Assembly: GCF_025909975.1 (NCBI RefSeq)
Contig: NZ_JAPCIO010000001.1
Coordinates: 372,001-436,000 of the forward strand
Length of the DNA: 64,000 nucleotides
Origin: Flavobacterium lacisediminis
Lineage (GTDB): Bacteria > Bacteroidota > Bacteroidia > Flavobacteriales > Flavobacteriaceae
Reading direction: 5' to 3'
The position numbers and the translations under genes are program-made. Of the stretch, positions 35,518 through 42,021 are shown in pieces. The stretch's first letter is position 1. The number at the start of each line of letters is the position of its first letter. The notes under the pieces were generated by a model. It was not told the DNA's origin. It did no database searches and saw only the letters and a program-made list of their open reading frames with translations.

Positions 35518-36268
35518 GATAATTTACATATTACTATTATTGAATTGCATCACGCTTTTCAGTCAAGAGAAAGATAAAAATCTATACAACGGAAATCAGT
35601 CTTTCACAGAAAAAAAATATACTGATGCAGAAGCCGAGTACCGAGTTACGCAATCTAAAAAAGGGCCAAAAAAAGCAGTTGCTGGATACAATTTAGGAAA
35701 TAGCGTGTACCGTCAGAACCAACAAGGAGAAGCGAAAATTAAATACATTCAAGCTTTAGAAACAGCTAAAACCAAAACTGAAAAGCATCGAATTTATCAT
35801 AATTTAGGAAACACTTTCATGTTGGAAAAAAATTATGAAGCTGCAGCCGAAGCCTATAAAAATGCGTTACGCAATAATCCAAATGATGAAGAAACGCGCT
35901 ATAATTATGCATTAGCAAAAAGAAAGAAAAAAGAAAATCCACCTCCACCCCCACCAAAAGATAAAAAAAATAACAAAGGCGGAGGAGGTCAAGACAATAA
36001 ACCGCAACCAAAAGATAAAGGAAACGACAAAAAAGATTCTGATAAAGACAATCAGAATAACAATGATAAACAAGACAATAACCAACAAGGAAAAGGTGAC
36101 GGAGATAAAAAAGAAGATAAAAACGAAAATCCAAAGCCAAGTGGCGCCGACAAACAACGCATTGATAATATTTTAGATGCGGTTAATAATGCAGAGAAGA
36201 AAGTGCAGGACAAAGTGAATGCGAAGAAAGTAAAAGCGCGTCCGGTTTCAAATGAAAAAGATTGGTAA
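35498..36268 (+). CDS. batC: BatC (TPR protein)
   Basis: This 256-residue protein has a signal peptide (IIYILLLLNCITLFSQ) and about three TPR units (residues 25-145). A long low-complexity tail follows, rich in Pro, Lys, Asn, Asp and Gly (PPPPPPKDKKNN and onward). Start choice is open between 35498 and 35510; both lie within batB. TPRs probably mediate contact with other Bat proteins. Confidence 0.9.
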   Translation: MKRNMRKIIYILLLLNCITLFSQEKDKNLYNGNQSFTEKKYTDAEAEYRVTQSKKGPKKAVAGYNLGNSVYRQNQQGEAKIKYIQALETAKTKTEKHRIYHNLGNTFMLEKNYEAAAEAYKNALRNNPNDEETRYNYALAKRKKKENPPPPPPKDKKNNKGGGGQDNKPQPKDKGNDKKDSDKDNQNNNDKQDNNQQGKGDGDKKEDKNENPKPSGADKQRIDNILDAVNNAEKKVQDKVNAKKVKARPVSNEKDW

Positions 36269-36271
36269 TTC

Positions 36272-38047
36272 ATGAAAAAGATAATATTAGCTTTATTAAT
36301 TTCAATAATTTATACATCTGTTTCCGCTCAAGTAAAATTTGAAGCGCAAACAGAAAGAAGTTCTTATGGTTTAAATGAGCGAATTCAATTGGTGTTTTCT
36401 ATTAATAACGAAGGCGATAATTTTGTGCCGCCAAAGTTTCCCGGATTTAAAGCCGAAGGTCCTTTCATCAATAAAGGAAACCAAACGTCAATTACAATAA
36501 TTAATGGTAAGGTTACTCAAAAAAGAGAAATTTCTACACAAGTAATTTACTATTTAACACCTACAAAAAAAGGAACATTTACCATTGGTGCTGCTTCTAT
36601 AGAATACAACGAAACTGTTTATAAATCGGCCCCTATAAAAATCACTATAACTGATCCTATTCAAATGCCAAGCTATCCAGGTCAGCAGAACAATGCGAAT
36701 TTTGGAGAAGGAATTCATTTGGTAGCTGAAATGTCAACTAAAAATCCATATGTAAACGAACCTGTTACTGTAATTTATAAACTATATTTCGAACCTCGAT
36801 CAACCGTTGGTAATTTTAGAAATTTCAAAGCACCAAAATACAATGATTTCTGGAGCCAGTATATCGACATGAAGCAATTAACTGCAGAACGAGGAAAGTA
36901 CAACGGAAAAGATTACAGTATGGTGGTGCTTCGCAAAGTAATTTTATATCCATTAGAAGCTGGAGCAAAAACTATAGAACCATTCAAAATTGATTTAGAT
37001 GCTGAGGTGCCAACAGGCCGTCGCGATTGGTTTGGCGAATACGAAATGCGTGTAATTCAAAAATCGCTTTCTACAGGAATGCAAACCATCAATGTAAAAC
37101 CACTTCCCGAAAATGGAAAACCAGCTGGATTTACAGGTGCGGTTGGAAAATTTGATTTTGTAGTAAAACCATCTAAAACTGCTTTAAAAGCGGGCGAATC
37201 TTTAGATTTAGAAGTTAGTGTTTCAGGAAAAGGAAACTTAAAATTATTTACATTACCAAAACCTGTGGTTCCAAGCGCTTTAGAAATGTTCGAACCAGCT
37301 CATACCGAAAATGTACAAACTCCAGTTACAGGTATGACCGGAAAAATTTCGGACAAATACACCATTATTCCTCAATTTAAAGGAAAATATACGATTAAAC
37401 CAATGGAGTTTTCGTACTACGATTTGGCAAGTAAATCATATAAAACTATCACTTCAAAAGAAATTACCATTGATGTAGCGGAAGGTGACGGAACATTTGT
37501 AGCCAATACACCAAGCACTAATAAACAAGCCATTCAGAAAAAAGAAGTATTCCAATTCAATAAGTTGAAAACCGAGTTTATTTCTGCTTCTAGAAAAGAT
37601 TTCTTAGGTTCAGGATTGTTTTATAGTTTGTTATTTGCACCATTATTATTGATTCCGATTGTGATGATTGCTAGAAAACAAAAAGAAGCAAAAGATGCCG
37701 ATGTTGTAGGAAACCGAGTTAGAAATAATAACCGATTAGTGAAGAAATATTTGTCCGAAGCTAAAAAACAAATGGGCGACAAAGTTCCGTTTTATATGGC
37801 AATGGAGAAAGCCTTACACAATTTCTTAAAAGCGAAATTACACATTGAAACTGTGGAGATGAGCAAAGACAATATCATCGAATTGTTACAACAAAGAAAC
37901 GCTTCTGAACAAAGTATTTCTCAATTCATGGAATTAATGAACGATTGCGAATTTGCAAGATATGCACCAGCAACAGATATTGCCATGACAAATGATTTTG
38001 AACGAGCTGTTGAACGAATTTCAGAACTTGAAAAACAATTGAAATAA
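36272..38047 (+). CDS. batD: BatD (oxygen tolerance protein)
   Basis: This 591-residue protein has a signal peptide (MKKIILALLISIIYTSVSAQ), three or more beta-sandwich domains (FVPPKFPGFKAEGPF, VNEPVTVIYKLYF, GESLDLEVSVSGKGNLK) and one membrane helix at about 449-469. A helical cytoplasmic tail ends in a BatD-typical EFARYAP block. It starts 3 nt after batC and overlaps batE by 1 nt. Confidence 0.93.
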   Translation: MKKIILALLISIIYTSVSAQVKFEAQTERSSYGLNERIQLVFSINNEGDNFVPPKFPGFKAEGPFINKGNQTSITIINGKVTQKREISTQVIYYLTPTKKGTFTIGAASIEYNETVYKSAPIKITITDPIQMPSYPGQQNNANFGEGIHLVAEMSTKNPYVNEPVTVIYKLYFEPRSTVGNFRNFKAPKYNDFWSQYIDMKQLTAERGKYNGKDYSMVVLRKVILYPLEAGAKTIEPFKIDLDAEVPTGRRDWFGEYEMRVIQKSLSTGMQTINVKPLPENGKPAGFTGAVGKFDFVVKPSKTALKAGESLDLEVSVSGKGNLKLFTLPKPVVPSALEMFEPAHTENVQTPVTGMTGKISDKYTIIPQFKGKYTIKPMEFSYYDLASKSYKTITSKEITIDVAEGDGTFVANTPSTNKQAIQKKEVFQFNKLKTEFISASRKDFLGSGLFYSLLFAPLLLIPIVMIARKQKEAKDADVVGNRVRNNNRLVKKYLSEAKKQMGDKVPFYMAMEKALHNFLKAKLHIETVEMSKDNIIELLQQRNASEQSISQFMELMNDCEFARYAPATDIAMTNDFERAVERISELEKQLK

Positions 38048-38814
38048 TGAAAAACAAGATTATACTTTTCCTTTTGTTTTTGGTTTCATTTGCTAATGCA
38101 AGCGAATCAATCGATGCTACCTTCAAAAAAGCAAACGATTTATATAACAAAGGTGATTACGAACAAGCGTTGAAATCTTTTGAAAGCATTGTAAACCAAG
38201 GCAACGAATCGGCCGATTTGTATTTTAATATTGCCAATTGCTATTACAAATTAGGCAAAGTAGCGCCATCCATTTACAATTACGAAAAAGCATTGCTTTT
38301 AAACCCATATGACGAAGCTATTCAAACCAATCTATCATTTGCTCAAAAAACGGCAATAGACGACATTAAAATCCTTCCAGAAGTAGGTTTTAAGAAGGTG
38401 GTAAAAGAATTCACGTCCAAACTTCATTACGATACTTGGGCTTGGATTGCCGTTTTTATCGCTTTCTTGAGTTTACTTTCTTTTTTAGGGTATTATTTTG
38501 GAAATACCGTGTTTCTAAAACGAACGTTTTTCAGTTTATTTCTATTGTTTTTAGTCGGAATTGGCATAACCGTATTCTCAGCATTTTTACAGAAGAAATT
38601 TGATGCAAATTACAATCCAGCCATTGTTTTTGCAGAATCAACGACTTTAAAAGCTGAACCCAAAAATAGTTCTGAAGATGTAGTAACGCTTCACGAAGGC
38701 ACAAAAGTTTTCGTTTTAGAAGAGTTAGGCAATTGGAAACAAGTAGAACTAACCGACAAAACCAAAGCGTGGATTGACAAAGAAGCGATTAAGGAAGTGA
38801 AAGCTAAGAATTAG
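38047..38814 (+). CDS. batE: BatE (TPR and SH3-like protein)
   Basis: This 255-residue protein has a signal peptide and two TPRs (residues 24-95: LYNKGDYEQALKSFESIV, YNYEKALLLNPYDEA). Two membrane helices (about 138-158 and 165-186) and a C-terminal SH3b-like domain (ESTTLKAEPKNSSEDVVTLH ... KTKAWIDKEAI) follow. It is the last gene of the bat operon and converges on cvpA with an 11-nt overlap. Confidence 0.92.
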   Translation: MKNKIILFLLFLVSFANASESIDATFKKANDLYNKGDYEQALKSFESIVNQGNESADLYFNIANCYYKLGKVAPSIYNYEKALLLNPYDEAIQTNLSFAQKTAIDDIKILPEVGFKKVVKEFTSKLHYDTWAWIAVFIAFLSLLSFLGYYFGNTVFLKRTFFSLFLLFLVGIGITVFSAFLQKKFDANYNPAIVFAESTTLKAEPKNSSEDVVTLHEGTKVFVLEELGNWKQVELTDKTKAWIDKEAIKEVKAKN

Positions 38815-39334
38815 TTTTTTCTTCGGAAACACCTTTCTTTAACTCCTCATACCAACCTTCAATCGTAGGATAAATCGCTTTTGAAATATTCTGAATCGGG
38901 TTATAAAAAATCGAATTGTCTTGCGTTTCTTTTGAAAGTAGCATATTATTGATGTTGATTTTCTCAAAAATAAAAAGCACAACACTCAACGCTAAAATCG
39001 TTTTCAACAAGCTAAAAATTACACCAGCCAATTTGTTAATCCAACCTAAAAAAGCAAAATCAGCTAATTTGGTTAAAATTTTTGCGCTTAAATGAATTGC
39101 AATCACCACCAACAAAAATGTAATGATAAAAGCGGTTATTTCAATATATTTCGGATTCCAACTTGGGACAATTCCAGTAAAAATCGCACCTACTAAACTC
39201 GAAAACTTAATCGCTAAATAAATTCCAGCAACCAAGGCTAATAGAGAGGCGACTTCCACAAAAAGTCCGTTTTTCAATCCTTTATAAACCGCAAAACCTA
39301 ATAAAACCGCAAAAACAATATCAATAAAACTCAT
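38804..39334 (-). CDS. CvpA family membrane protein
   Basis: This 176-residue protein has four predicted membrane helices and matches CvpA (IDIVFAVLLGFAVYKGLKNG at the N-terminus, then WINKLAGVIFSLLKTIL). In E. coli the family is tied to colicin V production and purF regulation, but in most bacteria it contributes to envelope stress resistance by an unknown route. Its 3' end overlaps batE. Confidence 0.9.
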   Translation of the reverse strand: MSFIDIVFAVLLGFAVYKGLKNGLFVEVASLLALVAGIYLAIKFSSLVGAIFTGIVPSWNPKYIEITAFIITFLLVVIAIHLSAKILTKLADFAFLGWINKLAGVIFSLLKTILALSVVLFIFEKININNMLLSKETQDNSIFYNPIQNISKAIYPTIEGWYEELKKGVSEEKTNS

Positions 39335-39374
39335 ATTAAAGAAAATAGAATAAAGAACAAAGATAAAAGAATTG

Positions 39375-39403
39375 TTGAAAGTAGCTTTCTGTTGTTATCT
39401 TTG
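39375..39403 (+). promoter_or_regulatory. Promoter of the 118-residue conserved protein
   Basis: TTG (39375-39377) and TATCTTTG (39396-39403) are 18 bp apart, an almost ideal Bacteroidota promoter. The resulting leader (about 39409-39478) consists mostly of the heptad array described next. Confidence 0.7.
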
Positions 39404-39439
39404 CAGAAATTTAGTGTTAGGTAAATGGTAATTAGGTGA

Positions 39440-39472
39440 AACCTTAACCCTTAATCCTTAACCCTTAACCTC
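39440..39472. repeat. Heptad-period intergenic repeat, CCTTAA type, in a 5' leader
   Basis: Successive 7-mers AACCTTA, ACCCTTA, ATCCTTA, ACCCTTA, ACCTC read through 39440-39472. A G-rich, loosely complementary arm (TTAGGTAAATGGTAATTAGG) precedes it. It ends 6 nt before the ATG at 39479. Confidence 0.7.
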
Positions 39473-39478
39473 AAAAAC

Positions 39479-39835
39479 ATGTCAAGAGACGAACAATTAA
39501 AACAGCGTTGGGAAAGCGTTGTCAACATATTATCAGATAAATTTTCAGGCGGAGAAGACCTTGATTTAGAAGGAATTATCTACCTAATTGGCGTGCAAGA
39601 ATTGGGAAAAATTCATGCTACTTTCAAAAAAGATGAAAAAGTAAACCTAATGCACATTGCCATTTGTCGTTTGTTAGAACCTTACGGCTACTACGAATTT
39701 GAGTATTTTGATAACGAAGGTTGGCCGCATTACAAAGTAAAAGAAGAATTACCACCATTAAAAGCAGGTGAACAAGCCGTGCTAATGAAAGAAGCGATTG
39801 TGAGTTACTTTTTAGAGAAAGAATTGATAGAGTAA
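39479..39835 (+). CDS. Conserved hypothetical protein (118 residues)
   Basis: This acidic cytoplasmic protein of 118 residues begins MSRDEQLKQRWESVV and ends LEKELIE. It contains DLEGIIYLIGVQELG and NLMHIAICRLLEPYGYYEF and has no membrane segment or catalytic motif. I recognise it as conserved among Bacteroidota beside pheS, without a known function. Its promoter is strong and its leader consists mainly of a heptad array; its stop codon TAA is the start of another heptad array. Confidence 0.82.
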   Translation: MSRDEQLKQRWESVVNILSDKFSGGEDLDLEGIIYLIGVQELGKIHATFKKDEKVNLMHIAICRLLEPYGYYEFEYFDNEGWPHYKVKEELPPLKAGEQAVLMKEAIVSYFLEKELIE

Positions 39836-39937
39836 TTAGTGAAGAGTGATTAGTAATTAGCTTTTCTTCTTTTGTATTTTTTGCTAATCACTAATTACTA
39901 GTTACTATTCACTTTTTTATTTACTAATCACTAAAAA
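39833..39937. repeat. Heptad-period intergenic repeat, ATTAG type (copy 2), two-armed
   Basis: The left arm runs TAATTAG, TGAAGAG, TGATTAG, TAATTAG from 39833; its first TAA is the stop codon of the preceding gene. The right arm from 39884 runs CTAATCA, CTAATTA, CTAGTTA, CTATTCA, the reverse complement of the left-arm theme, and CTAATCA recurs at 39924. A long hairpin is possible. Confidence 0.8.
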
Positions 39938-39941
39938 TAAC

Positions 39942-39949
39942 TAAATTTG
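39942..39949 (+). promoter_or_regulatory. -7 element of pheS promoter
   Basis: TAAATTTG matches TAnnTTTG exactly, 19 nt before the pheS start codon and just after the heptad repeat. Confidence 0.55.
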
Positions 39950-39968
39950 CACCTTTATACAACGAGCG

Positions 39969-40988
39969 ATGACAGAAACGATTAAAGCCCATATTGAAGA
40001 AGTAAAATCTTTTCAAACCGATAATAAAGAACAATTAGAAGCCTTCCGAATTAAATATTTAGGAAGTAAAGGCTTGTTGAAAGACTTTTTTGCCGAATTC
40101 AAAAATGTTCCAAACGAACAAAAGAAAGAATTTGGACAAGTAATCAACGAATTGAAAACTTCGGCAGAAGAAAAGGTAAAAACCATTCAAGACGCTTTAG
40201 AAAATAAAGAAGAAGCAAAAGGAATTTACGGCGACACTACGCGTCCAGGAGAAGCGATGAACATTGGTTCTCGTCACCCAATTTCTATTGTAAAAAATCA
40301 AATGATTGATATTTTTTCAACCATTGGTTTCAACGTGTCCGAAGGTCCAGAAATCGAAGACGATTGGCACAATTTTACCGCATTAAACTTACCAGAATAT
40401 CACCCAGCAAGAGATATGCAGGATACGTTTTTCATTCAAACCAATCCTGATGTTTTATTGCGTACACACACTTCATCAGTACAAGTGCGTTATATGGAAA
40501 ACAACAAGCCGCCAATTCGTACGATTTCTCCAGGAAGAGTTTTCCGTAACGAGGCAGTTTCTTCGCGTTCACACTGTATTTTCCATCAAGTGGAAGGATT
40601 GTATATTGACAAAGACGTTTCGTTTGCCGATTTAAAACAGACGTTGTTGTATTTCACGAAAGAAATGTTCGGAAAATCAAAAATTCGTTTACGTCCTTCG
40701 TATTTCCCATTTACAGAACCAAGTGCTGAAATTGATATTTATTGGGGATTAAAAACTGAAACCGATTATAGAATTACCAAAGGAACCGGTTGGTTAGAAA
40801 TTGGTGGTTGCGGAATGGTAGATCCAAACGTTTTGAAAAACTGTGGTATCAATCCAGACGAACACACAGGTTTTGCTTTCGGAATGGGAGTAGAACGTAT
40901 TGCGATGTTGTTGTATCAAATTGGCGATATCCGTATGTTTTATGAAAACGACGTACGTTTCTTAGAGCAATTCAAATCATCAATTTAG
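39969..40988 (+). CDS. pheS: Phenylalanine-tRNA ligase alpha subunit
   Basis: This 339-residue protein has an N-terminal coiled-coil that binds tRNA and a class II catalytic core. Visible class II motifs include the RTHTSSVQVRYME region, the GRVFRNEAVSSRSHCIFHQVEG block (motif 2) and the GFAFGMGVERIAMLLY block (motif 3). It charges tRNA-Phe in an alpha2beta2 complex with PheT, which is not in this window. Confidence 0.97.
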   Translation: MTETIKAHIEEVKSFQTDNKEQLEAFRIKYLGSKGLLKDFFAEFKNVPNEQKKEFGQVINELKTSAEEKVKTIQDALENKEEAKGIYGDTTRPGEAMNIGSRHPISIVKNQMIDIFSTIGFNVSEGPEIEDDWHNFTALNLPEYHPARDMQDTFFIQTNPDVLLRTHTSSVQVRYMENNKPPIRTISPGRVFRNEAVSSRSHCIFHQVEGLYIDKDVSFADLKQTLLYFTKEMFGKSKIRLRPSYFPFTEPSAEIDIYWGLKTETDYRITKGTGWLEIGGCGMVDPNVLKNCGINPDEHTGFAFGMGVERIAMLLYQIGDIRMFYENDVRFLEQFKSSI

Positions 40989-41013
40989 TCATTGCGAGGA
41001 ACGAAGCAATCTC
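40988..41013. repeat. Short hairpin repeat, ATTGCGAGGAACGAAGCAAT type
   Basis: The element begins at the last base of the pheS stop codon. ATTGC (40991-40995) pairs with GCAAT (41006-41010). I recall this element as a common intergenic REP-like repeat in diverse bacteria, including Bacteroidota. Confidence 0.75.
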
Positions 41014-41020
41014 ACTTACT

Positions 41021-41428
41021 ATGAAAAAAGACATTATCATCCCAAAAGTAGAAGGCGTTCACATTGTAGCTTTCCAAGAATGGAACGACGATTTCATGGA
41101 GAATTCTTGGTATGCTTACTTGATAAACGATACCGATGATTTGCTGGAAATGGCTATGGTAGTTTCACGCGCTTATGGTTTAATCAATGGCGAAGAACGC
41201 AAAACAGGAACATTCCGTCATGCGTTTGCAAAAGTAGAACCAAGAACCGCTGTTAAAGTAGAATTGTTAGAAAACAATGTCTTACAATTGAATAACGAAT
41301 TCATGCTGTCGTATTTTTCAAACGGTCAATTATATGATAAAACCTTTGTATTTCGAGTAAACACCATCAACGAAAAAGCCACTGCCGATTTACCAATCAT
41401 CAACAAAAGAGGTGTTTTTGCGAATTAG
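41021..41428 (+). CDS. Conserved hypothetical protein (135 residues)
   Basis: This 135-residue cytoplasmic protein includes VHIVAFQEWNDDFMENSWYA and KVEPRTAVKVELLENNVLQL, predicted as mainly beta. It has no catalytic motif and I do not recognise a function, though it recurs beside pheS in Bacteroidota. The 26-bp hairpin repeat lies just upstream. Confidence 0.82.
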   Translation: MKKDIIIPKVEGVHIVAFQEWNDDFMENSWYAYLINDTDDLLEMAMVVSRAYGLINGEERKTGTFRHAFAKVEPRTAVKVELLENNVLQLNNEFMLSYFSNGQLYDKTFVFRVNTINEKATADLPIINKRGVFAN

Positions 41429-41437
41429 ATTTTAAAT

Positions 41438-41926
41438 ATGGCTTCTGAAATACCAACAATTAGACAAACAGCTTGGATATCGGTAATTCCACAATTTTTA
41501 TTTATGGGATTATTATTGCTTGTATTTCATCAAATTTCTCCTAAAAATGCCGTTTTATTTGGAGCCATAACTTATTTGTCAATTAGCTATATTTTGAGAA
41601 GTTTTATACCTAAAAGTCATAGAAAAGGATTGTCCTTATTTAAAAAAAATCAATTTTTAGAAGGAATTAATTCATTTCAGGAAAGCTATAATTTTTTCAA
41701 GCAAAATGAATATTTGGACAAATATCGCTATTTATTATTGTTAAGTTCGTCAAAAATAAGTTATAGAGAAATGGCTTTAAACAATATAGCCTTTGCTTAC
41801 GGTCAAATTGGTGACGGAAAAAAGGCTAAAGAATATTACGAAAGATTGCTTACTGAATTTCCAAATAATTCAATAGCCAAGGCAGCTATAAAAATGATTA
41901 ATTCTGCTGAAAAAGGAAACCAATAA
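41438..41926 (+). CDS. Small TPR-containing membrane protein
   Basis: This 162-residue protein has two membrane helices in the first 50 residues (FLFMGLLLLVFHQI and VLFGAITYLSISYIL) and a helical soluble part with TPR-like repeats (FLEGINSFQESYNFF and NIAFAYGQIGDGKKAKEYYE). The function is unknown. It starts 9 nt after the preceding conserved gene, so the two are probably one unit. Confidence 0.82.
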   Translation: MASEIPTIRQTAWISVIPQFLFMGLLLLVFHQISPKNAVLFGAITYLSISYILRSFIPKSHRKGLSLFKKNQFLEGINSFQESYNFFKQNEYLDKYRYLLLLSSSKISYREMALNNIAFAYGQIGDGKKAKEYYERLLTEFPNNSIAKAAIKMINSAEKGNQ

Positions 41927-41990
41927 AAATAATTTATTTTTAAAAGTTGTGTAAATCTGAGTTATCATTCGTTAAAAAAGAAAATATTTT

Positions 41991-41998
41991 TACCTTTA
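41991..41998 (+). promoter_or_regulatory. -7-like element of the GH92 gene
   Basis: TACCTTTA differs from TAnnTTTG in the last base. It lies downstream of the far-upstream ATG at 41947, which supports the start at 42022. Confidence 0.4.
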
Positions 41999-42021
41999 AG
42001 AAATTTTTTCAACAACACAAC

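Noticed and set aside
35817..36273. Antisense hydrophobic ORFs opposite batC
   Set aside because: They mirror the Lys/Asn/Asp-rich low-complexity tail of BatC, whose complement always reads as Phe/Leu/Val-rich.
29881..38814. MoxR plus VWA proteins as a ternary (MoxR-VWA) conflict system
   Set aside because: Gene order and domain content match the ordinary Bat operon of Bacteroidota.
39440..39472. Telomere-like sequence
   Set aside because: The CCTTAA units resemble telomere repeats only superficially. The array is short, internal, and one of several heptad themes in the window.
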